DNA of 64,000 nt, from contig NZ_CP076023.1 of assembly GCF_018623035.1 (NCBI RefSeq), forward strand, positions 2,232,001 through 2,296,000. The letters are read 5' to 3'. The notes below the pieces were generated by a model that was given only the letters and a program-made list of their open reading frames with translations, was not told where the DNA came from and did not search any database. The DNA is from Cellulomonas dongxiuzhuiae. GTDB taxonomy: Bacteria > Actinomycetota > Actinomycetes > Actinomycetales > Cellulomonadaceae. The translations under genes were made by a program, and so were the position numbers. Below, piece after piece: positions 56,727 to 63,929 of this stretch. Each line of letters begins with the position of its first letter. The first letter of the stretch is position 1.

Positions 56727-56756
56727 GCTGCCGAGGGCGGATCCGCCCTGAGCAGC
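56727..56756 (+). promoter_or_regulatory. 30-bp dyad upstream of the clpP pair, probable regulator site
   Basis: A perfect 16-bp palindrome AGGGCGGATCCGCCCT (56734-56749) is flanked by matching arms GCTGC (56727-56731) and GCAGC (56752-56756), so 26 of 30 positions are symmetric. Its centre lies 56 bp before ATG 56798, where an activator would sit if the message is leaderless from CAGGGT at 56786-56791. It contains TGCCGAGGGCGGATC, a match to a motif before the adjacent regulator gene. Confidence 0.65.
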
Positions 56757-56797
56757 ACCGCCGACCCCGCGTCGGCGCGGCGGCGCAGGGTGGGCCC

Positions 56798-57424
56798 ATG
56801 AGCACACCGACGCCCCCGCGGCCCTACGACGACGAGCTGCTGTCCCGGCTCGCCCACGAGCGCATCGTCGTGCTGAGCACGGCGCTCGACGAGCAGACCG
56901 GCCACCGGCTGGCCGCCCAGCTCTTCCTGCTGTCCACCGAGGACCCGCACGCCGACGTGACGCTGTGGATCAGCTCGCCCGGCGGGTCGGTGCCCGCGAT
57001 GCTGGCGATCCACGACGTCCTGCGCGTCATCCCCAACGACGTCCGGACCGTCGCGGTCGGCATGGCCGCGAGCGCCGGGCAGTTCCTGCTCTCGGCCGGC
57101 ACGCCCGGCAAACGGTTCGCGATGCCGCACGCGCGCGTGCTGCTGCACCAGGGCTCGGCCGGCATCGGCGGGACCGCGGTCGACGTCGAGCTGCAGGCCG
57201 ACGACCTGCGGCACACGCGCGACACCGTGCTGGGGCTCGTCGCGCAGCACACCGGGCAGAGCGTCGAGCGTGTGCGGGAGGACTCGCTGCGCGACCGCTG
57301 GTTCACGGCGCAGGAGGCGATGGCCTACGGGTTCGTCGACGCGATCGTCCGCGACGTGGCCGACGTGCGACCCGCAGGCCGCCGCGGCGTCGTCGGCATC
57401 GGGGTCGCGGGGCTGGACGCATGA
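56798..57424 (+). CDS. ClpP-family serine protease, active form
   Basis: 208 residues of the Clp peptidase family. The triad is complete: Ser92 in [15 protein letters not shown], His117 in [10 protein letters not shown], and Asp181 in [20 protein letters not shown] is the oxyanion/gly-rich strand. The N-terminus is short and Pro-rich. It should form one heptamer of a mixed ClpP barrel with the next gene, which it overlaps by 4 bases (ATGA). The pair is accessory in type: ordinary clpP1P2 sits beside clpX in actinobacteria, and no clpX is here. Likely regulated by the ClgR/PopR-like protein at 58030. Confidence 0.9.
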   Translation: MSTPTPPRPYDDELLSRLAHERIVVLSTALDEQTGHRLAAQLFLLSTEDPHADVTLWISSPGGSVPAMLAIHDVLRVIPNDVRTVAVGMAASAGQFLLSAGTPGKRFAMPHARVLLHQGSAGIGGTAVDVELQADDLRHTRDTVLGLVAQHTGQSVERVREDSLRDRWFTAQEAMAYGFVDAIVRDVADVRPAGRRGVVGIGVAGLDA

Positions 57425-58014
57425 GCGGCTACCTGGTGCCGAACGTCGTCGAACGGCGCGGCAACGTGGAGCGCACGGTCGACGTGTTCAGCCGGCTGCT
57501 GTCCGAGCGGATCGTGTACCTGGGCACACCGATCGACGACCAGGTCGCGAACGTGCTGGTCGCCCAGCTGCTGCACCTGGAGTCCGAGAACCCGGACCTG
57601 CCGATCCAGCTGTACGTGAACTCCCCCGGCGGGTCCACGTCGGCGATGCTCGCCGTGTACGACGCGATGCAGTACGTGCGGCCCGCCGTCGAGACCACGT
57701 GCGTCGGGCAGGCGGCCGCCGACGCGGCCGTGCTGCTCGCCGGTGGCGCCGCGGGACGCCGGTCGATCCTCGCGCACGGGCGCGTCGTGCTGCACCAGCC
57801 GTCGACACGCGGGCAGGGCACCATCCCGGACCTGATCCTGGCGGCGGACGAGGTCGTGCGGGTGCGCGCCGAGCTCGAGGAGGTGCTGGCCCGGCACACC
57901 GGCAAGGACACCGCGACGCTGCGGCGCGACACGGACCGCGACCTCGTGCTCACGGCCGAGGAGGCGGTCGCCTACGGCCTCGCGGACCAGGTCGTGTCCG
58001 TCCGCGCGCGGTGA
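57421..58014 (+). CDS. ClpP-like subunit lacking the catalytic serine (ClpR-like)
   Basis: 197 residues, clearly Clp[40 protein letters not shown], and [13 protein letters not shown]. His125 and Asp189 are in place, but the active-site segment reads [16 protein letters not shown], with Ala100 where Ser is required (GQAAS in functional ClpP). The codon is GCC, one base from TCC. The Gln-Ala-Ala context and the surrounding helix are intact, so it should fold and assemble but not cleave. Such proteins are called ClpR in other groups. Its partner is the active subunit just upstream, with which it overlaps as ATGA. A sequencing error would need to hit this one codon. Confidence 0.9.
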   Translation: MSGYLVPNVVERRGNVERTVDVFSRLLSERIVYLGTPIDDQVANVLVAQLLHLESENPDLPIQLYVNSPGGSTSAMLAVYDAMQYVRPAVETTCVGQAAADAAVLLAGGAAGRRSILAHGRVVLHQPSTRGQGTIPDLILAADEVVRVRAELEEVLARHTGKDTATLRRDTDRDLVLTAEEAVAYGLADQVVSVRAR

Positions 58015-58029
58015 GGCGCCGGCCCGGTG

Positions 58030-58392
58030 TCAGGCCGCGAGCAGCGTCGTCGCGCGGGGCACCGGCGTCGCGTGACGAGGCACGGTCCGGGACGTCAGGG
58101 ACAGCACGGCGCTCCGCCGGACGGGCGCGTCGAGCGCGTCGACGATGCCCTGGGCGAGGTCCACCAGCGTCAGCCCGAGGGCCGCCGTGATCGCCGCGAG
58201 GACCTCCGACGACGGCTCCTTGAGGCCGCGCTCGACCTCGGAGAGGTACTGCGGCGACAGGCGCGCCCGGACGGCGACGTCGACCAGCCGCATCCCCCGG
58301 TCCTCCCGGGCGGCACGCAGCAGCGCGCCGATCGTGCGCCGCCACGCGGATGGGCTGCGGGACGGCCCGGGCGGACCGCTGTCGTGCTCCAT
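58030..58392 (-). CDS. ClgR/PopR-like XRE transcriptional regulator
   Basis: 120 residues. The helix-turn-helix runs about residues 20-75 (WRRTIGALLRAAREDRGMRL, VRARLSPQYLSEVERGLKEP, SSEVLAAITAALGLTLVDL), with the SPQYLSEVERGxKEPSSE recognition segment characteristic of ClgR and PopR, activators of clp genes. The C-terminus ends LLAA; a terminal Ala-Ala is known in those regulators as a tag for degradation by Clp proteases, giving feedback. It is convergent with the clpP pair. ATG 58392 follows TACGTT by 6 nt. Confidence 0.88.
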   Translation of the reverse strand: MEHDSGPPGPSRSPSAWRRTIGALLRAAREDRGMRLVDVAVRARLSPQYLSEVERGLKEPSSEVLAAITAALGLTLVDLAQGIVDALDAPVRRSAVLSLTSRTVPRHATPVPRATTLLAA

Positions 58393-58398
58393 GAGGCG

Positions 58399-58404
58399 AA
58401 CGTA
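58399..58404 (-). promoter_or_regulatory. Leaderless -10 element of the ClgR/PopR-like gene
   Basis: TACGTT on the minus strand, 6 nt before ATG 58392. Confidence 0.55.
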
Positions 58405-58430
58405 GCGACGGACCCGGGCCGTGGCGCCGC

Positions 58431-58445
58431 GATCCGCTGAGGGCA
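58431..58445 (-). promoter_or_regulatory. TGCC-N4-GCGGATC motif before the regulator gene
   Basis: On the minus strand this reads TGCCCTCAGCGGATC, identical at all 11 fixed positions to TGCC-N4-GCGGATC in the dyad before the clpP pair (56729-56743). It lies about 40-55 bp upstream of the inferred regulator start, consistent with autoregulation by the same protein. Confidence 0.55.
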
Positions 58446-58462
58446 GAACGCGCGCGGCCGCC

Positions 58463-59719
58463 TCACAGGTCGTGCTCGGCGAGCTCGCGGAACTCGTCCG
58501 GCACGGTCCGCACGCGCGGCATCGCCGTGGGCAGGTAGCCGACGGCGCCGCTGCCGAACCGGGCGCGCACCGCGTCGACCGACCGGTCCACCGCCCAGCG
58601 CGCGGCGCCGGGCGACGACCCGGGTCGCCGCGGGTCGTCGGTGAGCAGCGGCAGCTCGAGCTGCAGCGACGACTGCGCGACGAGACCGGTCACGGAGACC
58701 GCCAGCAGGGTGATCTCCGGCTCGGGATGCGGCTGCTCGCGGATCGCCTGCCAGACGAGCTGCTCGGCGACCTCGGTGAGCGTGAGCGTCGTCGCGACCG
58801 GTCCGGGCAGCGTGAGCGACCGCGTGACGGACCGCATGCCGGGGAACCGCACCCGGACCGTCACGGTCCGTCCGGCACGGTCCTTGGCACGCAGCCGCCC
58901 CGCCACGCGGTCGGCGAGGTGGCTGAGGACCTCGCGGACCAGCTCGCGCGTCGCACGTTGGCGCCCCAGTGCGGACTGCGCCCCGAGGGACCGGGCGCGT
59001 CCCGCTCCGGCCACCTGCCGCGGGTCCTCGTTGTGCGACAGCGCCGACATCCGCGCACCGACCGCCTGCCCGAGGATCTGCTCGACCGCGCTCGACGGCG
59101 TGCGCGCGAGCTCGCCGATCGTGGTGATGCCACGTTCCGCGAGCCGGGCCCGCGCGACGGGCCCGACCCCCCACATCAGGCCGACCGGCAGCGGCTCGAG
59201 GAACGCGCGCTCGGCCTCGGGCTCCACGACCACCAGCCCGTCCGGCTTGGCCACCTGCGACGCGATCTTCGCCAGGTGCTTGGTCCGGGCAGCGCCGACC
59301 GAGATGGGCAGGCCGATCTCGTCGCGCACCCGTCGGCGCAGCAGCGTCGCGATCTGCGCGGGGGTGCCGAACAGGTGGGTCGAGCCCGCGACGTCGAGGA
59401 AGGCCTCGTCGATCGAGATGCGCTCGACGGCCGGGGTCACGTCACCCAGGACGTCCATGACGCGGTCGGCGAGCGGTTGGTACTCCCGGAACCGCCCGGG
59501 GACGAACAGGAGCGAGGGGCACAGCCGGGCGGCCCGCCAGCCCGGCATGCCGCCGGCGACCCCGTAGGCCTTGGCCTCGTAGGAGGCCGCGAGCACGACG
59601 CCACCGCGAGCGCTGCCGCCCACGGCGATCGGCCGCCCGCGCAGCCGGGGGTCCAGCAGCTGCTCGACGGAGGCGTAGAACGCGTCGAGGTCGGCGTGCA
59701 GGATCGTCGCACCGGACAT
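58463..59719 (-). CDS. dinB: DNA polymerase IV (Y-family)
   Basis: A translesion DNA polymerase. 418 residues: ILHADLDAFYASVEQLL with the first catalytic Asp, GVVLAASYEAKAYGV, RISIDEAFLDVAGS with the Asp-Glu pair, then the thumb (LWGVG-type MWGVGPVARARL) and the little finger. The C-terminus lacks a clear beta-clamp motif apart from QLELPLL. ATG 59719 follows TACGCT by 6 nt, and a LexA box overlaps the promoter, so it should be SOS-induced. Confidence 0.94.
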   Translation of the reverse strand: MSGATILHADLDAFYASVEQLLDPRLRGRPIAVGGSARGGVVLAASYEAKAYGVAGGMPGWRAARLCPSLLFVPGRFREYQPLADRVMDVLGDVTPAVERISIDEAFLDVAGSTHLFGTPAQIATLLRRRVRDEIGLPISVGAARTKHLAKIASQVAKPDGLVVVEPEAERAFLEPLPVGLMWGVGPVARARLAERGITTIGELARTPSSAVEQILGQAVGARMSALSHNEDPRQVAGAGRARSLGAQSALGRQRATRELVREVLSHLADRVAGRLRAKDRAGRTVTVRVRFPGMRSVTRSLTLPGPVATTLTLTEVAEQLVWQAIREQPHPEPEITLLAVSVTGLVAQSSLQLELPLLTDDPRRPGSSPGAARWAVDRSVDAVRARFGSGAVGYLPTAMPRVRTVPDEFRELAEHDL

Positions 59720-59725
59720 GGCAAC

Positions 59726-59731
59726 AGCGTA
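59726..59731 (-). promoter_or_regulatory. Leaderless -10 element of dinB
   Basis: TACGCT on the minus strand, 6 nt before ATG 59719, directly beside the LexA box. Confidence 0.55.
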
Positions 59732-59732
59732 C

Positions 59733-59748
59733 TCGAACACGTGTTCTA
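59733..59748 (-). promoter_or_regulatory. LexA (SOS) box of dinB
   Basis: TCGAACACGTGTTCTA is a near-perfect match to the actinobacterial SOS box (CGAAC-N4-GTTCG type) and immediately adjoins the -10 element of dinB. LexA bound here would block transcription until DNA damage. Confidence 0.75.
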
Positions 59749-59854
59749 ACGTCCGCCGCGGTTGAGGGTCTCAGCCCTCACCCCGCCCGCACGTCGGACG
59801 GTGCGACGCGGCGGGCCGCCCCCGTGGCCCACCGCGTCGCACCATCCCCGGCCG

Positions 59855-61096
59855 TCAGGCGGCCGCGCAGGAGACGGTCGCGCCCGCCCCGTTGCCGGTC
59901 CCCTGGAACCCGAAGCCGGTGCTCTGACCGGCCCCGAGCCGACCGTTCCAGTCGGCGTTCGTCACCGTGACCACGCCGGTGCTGGCACTGCCGCGCACAC
60001 CGTTCCAGGTGTGCGCCACCCCGGCACCGCCGGGGAGCTGAAGCGTGACCACCCAGCGCTCAAGGTTCGCGCCCGCCGTCACGGTGACGTCGGCGACGAA
60101 GCCCTCGCCCCACTGGTTCGCGACCTTGTACGTCGCGGTGCACGCACCACCGGAGCCCTGCGTCGGCGTGGGTGTGGGCGTCGGCGTGGGCGTGGGCGTG
60201 GGTGTGGGCGTCGGCGTGACGCTCGGCGTCGGCGTCGGCGTCGGCGTGGGCGTCGTCTCGTTGAGCGTCAGGTTCTTCTGCTGGACCGTCCAGGCGGTGT
60301 TGCACAGCCCGCAGTTCGGCCCGACGAACGCGCGTCCGGCCTGCGTGTCGCCCTTGAGCTGCCACCGGAACCACAGCTGCGCCGCGCGGCCGAACTCTCC
60401 GCCGTTGGTCTCGTGGTACGTCCCGCCGTGACCGACGTTGAGGTTGCCCATGAACGCGGGCAGGCCGGCGGGCAGCTTGCCCCAGTCGTCCATCGCGTTC
60501 GGGTAGGCGATGTCGCTCGGCCCGCCGATGAAGTAGGCGATCGGGTGGTCGAGGCGCCGCAGCTGGTAGTCGTCCGCGTCGTTGAGCAGCCCGCTGCTGA
60601 AGATGCCGGTCGTGGTGACCCGCGGATCGCCGGACACGGCGTAGGCCTCGACACCACCGCAGGAGAACCCGGCCACGCCGATCTTGGTCGTGTCGAGCCT
60701 GCCACGCAGGTTGCTGATCGTGCTGGTGTTCTGGGCCACCGCCCAGTCGATGGCCTGCGTCAGCCAGGTCGAGCTGGAGCTGCCCCCGCCTCCGGGCCGG
60801 CCGTTGGAGACCACGAGGAAGCCGTGCGACGCAATCTCCTTGAGGAAGTTCTGCGCCGAGGTGCCGTCGGCCGCGCAGGCCCCGTTGCTCCAGACGACGA
60901 TCGGCATCTTCTCCTGCGGGAGGGTCTGCGGCTGGTAGATCGTGTGGTTGGGCAGCACACTCGTCGTCCAGTAGTCGGCCGGGTACGGGCCCGACCCGCT
61001 CGGTGCGGCGACCGCGGGCGTCAGGACCGCGGCGCCGACCAGGCCTCCCAGGGCCACTGCCGCTGCGAGCGCCGCTCGTCCGATGGTGCGTCTCAT
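59855..61096 (-). CDS. Secreted alpha/beta hydrolase with C-terminal CBM2 module
   Basis: 413 residues. A Tat/Sec-type signal (MRRTIGRAALAAAVALGGLV, end near AVA at 28-30) leads to an alpha/beta hydrolase domain with nucleophile elbow GVAGFSCGGVEAYAV and HGG/NGACA-type oxyanion region, resembling polyester or chlorophyllase-type hydrolases. A Thr-Pro linker follows (about residues 278-308), then a CBM2-type cellulose-binding module (ACTATYKVANQWGEGF, RWVVTLQLPGGAGVAHTWNG, NADWNGRLGAGQSTGFGFQ) closed by a disulfide. The enzyme may act on esters in plant cell walls or on polyesters while anchored to cellulose. GGAGGG lies 7 nt before ATG 61096. Confidence 0.9.
   Translation of the reverse strand: MRRTIGRAALAAAVALGGLVGAAVLTPAVAAPSGSGPYPADYWTTSVLPNHTIYQPQTLPQEKMPIVVWSNGACAADGTSAQNFLKEIASHGFLVVSNGRPGGGGSSSSTWLTQAIDWAVAQNTSTISNLRGRLDTTKIGVAGFSCGGVEAYAVSGDPRVTTTGIFSSGLLNDADDYQLRRLDHPIAYFIGGPSDIAYPNAMDDWGKLPAGLPAFMGNLNVGHGGTYHETNGGEFGRAAQLWFRWQLKGDTQAGRAFVGPNCGLCNTAWTVQQKNLTLNETTPTPTPTPTPSVTPTPTPTPTPTPTPTPTPTQGSGGACTATYKVANQWGEGFVADVTVTAGANLERWVVTLQLPGGAGVAHTWNGVRGSASTGVVTVTNADWNGRLGAGQSTGFGFQGTGNGAGATVSCAAA
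60160..60252 (-). repeat. Thr-Pro linker repeat
   Basis: A six-base repeat coding for TP runs through this stretch, interrupted once by SV. It encodes the linker between the hydrolase and the CBM2 module. Slipped-strand change would alter linker length by two residues per unit. Confidence 0.85.
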
Positions 61097-61249
61097 GGGG
61101 TTCCCTCCGGGGCTGTGGGCTTCTGCGCCCATACCGTTGCCGCAGTCACGACAAATGTCGAGAAGTCCGGCGACGAGGGCCAGGGTGCTAATCGTTTCCG
61201 CGTGCGAGGGGGGAGCCCGTCGCCGCACGGGCCGTCCGCCTGCGCTGCG

Positions 61250-62218
61250 TCAGCGCTGCGGCAGCGGAGCGTCGGCCCGGCCCCCGCGAGGGGGCGCCAG
61301 CGGGTCGTCGGGTGCCACGAAGTGCGTCACCCAGGACGCCGCCTCGGGCCAGAAGGGCGCCATGAGCTCCACCAGCCGCTCCTGCGCGAGCGGGCCCAGC
61401 GCCGTGTGGACCTCGAGGAACGTCTCGCGCGCGTCCGCCCGGGGCCACGACGGGGGCAGCAGGTGCTCGGGCAGGTCGGGGTCGGTGTCGGCGAAGGTCC
61501 GCCACGCGTCCATGACGGTCGCTCGCGCGACGAGCGCACGGGCCGGGGTCACGCGGCCCGCCCGCACGTCGGCCCGCAGCGGCGCATGCTCGGCCACGAA
61601 CGCCCGGTACGCGTCCCCGAGCGCCTCCAGGTCGTAGGCGCCCTGCGGTCCCTGCGCCGCGGGATCGTCGTCGAACCGGGCCCGCATGACCGACCAGCGG
61701 GCGCCCGCGACGTCGGCGAGCAGCTCCCTCACGACGTCACGCACCGTCGCGGGGTCCGGGGCGGGGCTGATCCACACGCTGTCGTAGAGGCGCGCGAAGC
61801 CGTGCTCCCCCAGCGCCTTGCGGACGGCGTGCCGGTGTGACTGGCCGGACTCCGGCAGGGAGTACGACACGACGAGCCACTGACCGTCCCACGTCCGCGG
61901 CACCGCCCCGAACGAGAGGAAGGCGTGCATGACGGCGCGGTGGTGCGCGATCACGTCGGGCCGCACGTGGTAGGTCGTCGACCGGCCGCTGCCCCGGGAC
62001 GCGACGAGCCCTCGCCGCACCAGGCGCGCGAGCGCCGCGCGTGCGCTCCCGGGGCTGATGCCGAACTCGCCCAGCACCGCCACGAGCGCAGCGGCCGGCA
62101 GCAGGGCGTCGGAGGAGTCCAGGTACTCCCCCAGCACGGTCGCGAGCAGGTGCTGCGGGCGCGGGCCCGTCTGCGCCCGCGGGGTGTTCACCCCGCTGCC
62201 CGACGTCTGCGCTGCCAC
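61250..62218 (-). CDS. PaaX-family transcriptional regulator
   Basis: 322 residues. The N-terminal winged helix (LLATVLGEYLDSSDALLP, ISPGSARAALARLVRRGLV, RGSGRSTTYHVRP) and central RRP-like domain (DGQWLVVSYSLPESGQSHRH) match PaaX, the repressor of phenylacetate catabolism in many bacteria. No paa genes are in the window, so its ligand is unclear. GTG 62218 follows TAGGTT by 6 nt. Confidence 0.9.
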   Translation of the reverse strand: MAAQTSGSGVNTPRAQTGPRPQHLLATVLGEYLDSSDALLPAAALVAVLGEFGISPGSARAALARLVRRGLVASRGSGRSTTYHVRPDVIAHHRAVMHAFLSFGAVPRTWDGQWLVVSYSLPESGQSHRHAVRKALGEHGFARLYDSVWISPAPDPATVRDVVRELLADVAGARWSVMRARFDDDPAAQGPQGAYDLEALGDAYRAFVAEHAPLRADVRAGRVTPARALVARATVMDAWRTFADTDPDLPEHLLPPSWPRADARETFLEVHTALGPLAQERLVELMAPFWPEAASWVTHFVAPDDPLAPPRGGRADAPLPQR

Positions 62219-62224
62219 GCGGTC

Positions 62225-62230
62225 AACCTA
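62225..62230 (-). promoter_or_regulatory. Leaderless -10 element of the PaaX-family gene
   Basis: TAGGTT on the minus strand, 6 nt before GTG 62218. Confidence 0.55.
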
Positions 62231-62280
62231 GCGAAGGCCGGCGCCCTCTCGGGGCCGCGGGCCGGGACCGACGCCGCGCC

Positions 62281-63489
62281 CTACCGGTCGGCGAGGGCCA
62301 CCTCGTCCTCCTCGTCGACGTCCGCGTCGTCGTCCTCCTCCTCCATCGGGGGGTCGACCGTGCGCAGCCGCGAGAAGATCGCCCACGCCACGGCGACGAG
62401 CGGCACCGAGATGACGGCACCGAGGATGCCCGCCGTCAGCGTGCCGGCGGTCACCGCGAGCGCGACGACGACCGGGTGCAACGAGACCTGCTTGCCCATG
62501 ATCAGCGGCTGCAGCACGTGCCCCTCGAGCTGGCCGATCAGCGCGATCCCGACACCGACGCCAACCGCGCACCACAGCCCGTTGGCCGCGAGCGCGACGA
62601 TCATCGCCACGACCATCGCGGCGGGCGCGCCGATGAGCGGGATGAAGGCACCGATGAGCACGAGCACCGCGAGCGGCGCCGCGAGCGGGACGCGCAGGAC
62701 GCTCAGCAGCAGGAACGCGAGGAGCCCGTCGGTGATCGCGATGATCACGGTGCCGCGCGTGTAGCCGGAGAAGGTGTACCAGCCGGCGCCTCCCGCGGTC
62801 ATCCAGGTGCCGCGCGCCCGGGCGGGCAGCTGGTTGAGGAACCACGTCCACATCTGGGCGCCGCGCGCGAGGAAGAAGATGGTGCAGAACACCGCCAGGG
62901 CGAGCGCCGTGAAGCCCTCGACGACCGTGCCGGCGCTGGCCGCGACCTCGCCGGCCAGGTCGCCGGCGTGGTCCTGGATCCACCTGACCGCGTTGTCGAT
63001 CCACTCGGCGATCTGCTCGTTCGTGATGGTGAACGGCAGGGTGCCGCTCTCGAGGAAGTCGGTGATCTGCTCGATGCCGGTGGCGAACTGCCTGCTCAGG
63101 TCGTTCCACTGCGTGGCGATCGAGTACCCCACGTACGTGAGCAGCCCGACGAAGAACAGGATCCCTGCGAGCAGCGACAGCGCGGTCGCCAGGCCGCGCG
63201 GCATGACGCGGGACATGAGCTCGACGAGCGGGCGCAGCACGGCCGTGAAGACCAGCGCGAGGAACACGGCGATGAACAGCAGCGTCACGCGCGACGTGGC
63301 GTAGAACACCACGACCACAGCGGCGAGCACCACGAGCAGGCGCCACGAGACGCCCGCCGAGCGGCGCAGCCACCGGGGGGCCGTGTCGTCGCGTCCGACG
63401 ACCGCGGGGTTGCGCCTGCCACCGGCCACCTTGCGCGCGGCCGCGCTGGTGGGGCCGGGTGAGGAGCGCGTGTCGGACACGTCGACCAT
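62281..63489 (-). CDS. AI-2E-family membrane transporter
   Basis: 402 residues with about eight hydrophobic segments; the family signature is in the C-terminal third (FIPLIGAPAAMVVAMIVAL, GQLEGHVLQPLIMGKQVSLHP). AI-2E members export small molecules or act as sodium/proton antiporters; the autoinducer name does not fit all. The C-terminus ends in an Asp/Glu-rich tail. ATG 63489 has GGAGGT 7 nt upstream. Confidence 0.9.
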   Translation of the reverse strand: MVDVSDTRSSPGPTSAAARKVAGGRRNPAVVGRDDTAPRWLRRSAGVSWRLLVVLAAVVVVFYATSRVTLLFIAVFLALVFTAVLRPLVELMSRVMPRGLATALSLLAGILFFVGLLTYVGYSIATQWNDLSRQFATGIEQITDFLESGTLPFTITNEQIAEWIDNAVRWIQDHAGDLAGEVAASAGTVVEGFTALALAVFCTIFFLARGAQMWTWFLNQLPARARGTWMTAGGAGWYTFSGYTRGTVIIAITDGLLAFLLLSVLRVPLAAPLAVLVLIGAFIPLIGAPAAMVVAMIVALAANGLWCAVGVGVGIALIGQLEGHVLQPLIMGKQVSLHPVVVALAVTAGTLTAGILGAVISVPLVAVAWAIFSRLRTVDPPMEEEDDDADVDEEDEVALADR

Positions 63490-63666
63490 GCTGCGACCTC
63501 CACCCACGGGGAACCGTCAGGTGCAGTCTGCCCTCGGGTGGGGAGGGGTGCGCGGCGACCCTCCGGCGGACGTGCGCAGCGGTTCTCGATGCGGGGACGC
63601 CTCCCGCACCGTGGTATGTTCTCTGCCGCGCCGAGGTGCCCGCAAGGGCCCCGCGGACGTCCACCT

Positions 63667-63749
63667 GTCCGGGTGGCGGAATGGCAGACGCGCTAGCTTG
63701 AGGTGCTAGTGCCCGAAAGGGCGTGGGGGTTCAAGTCCCCCTCCGGACA
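63667..63749 (+). tRNA. tRNA-Leu (GAG)
   Basis: 83 nt, class II. The acceptor stem GTCCGGG pairs with TCCGGAC (last pair G-U), discriminator A. The anticodon loop TTGAGGT reads GAG (codon CUC). A long variable arm (TGCCCGAAAGGGCG) and the T-arm GGGGG-TTCAAGT-CCCCC follow. CCA is not encoded. TATGTT at about 63613 may be its -10. Confidence 0.95.
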
Positions 63750-63771
63750 CTCGTTGAGACAGCGACGGCAC

Positions 63772-63801
63772 GAGCCCTGATCCCCGCCGGGATCGGGGCT
63801 C
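63772..63801 (+). terminator. Terminator behind tRNA-Leu
   Basis: GAGCCCTGATCCC (63772-63784) pairs with GGGATCGGGGCTC (63789-63801) over 13 bp with one G-U pair, loop CGCC, then TTGTCGTT. Confidence 0.75.
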
Positions 63802-63915
63802 TTGTCGTTCGTGCGACCCGCGTTCCTCCTGCTGCGGACGGACGGCGCGTGGCGCGGTGCGCAGCGTCACCCGGCCGCATGCGCCCCGGTGTCCCGCCGA
63901 CGACCTCGACCCACC

Positions 63916-63921
63916 TACGCT
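63916..63921 (+). promoter_or_regulatory. Leaderless -10 element of the last gene
   Basis: TACGCT, 8 nt before ATG 63930. Confidence 0.5.
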
Positions 63922-63929
63922 GTCCCGCG

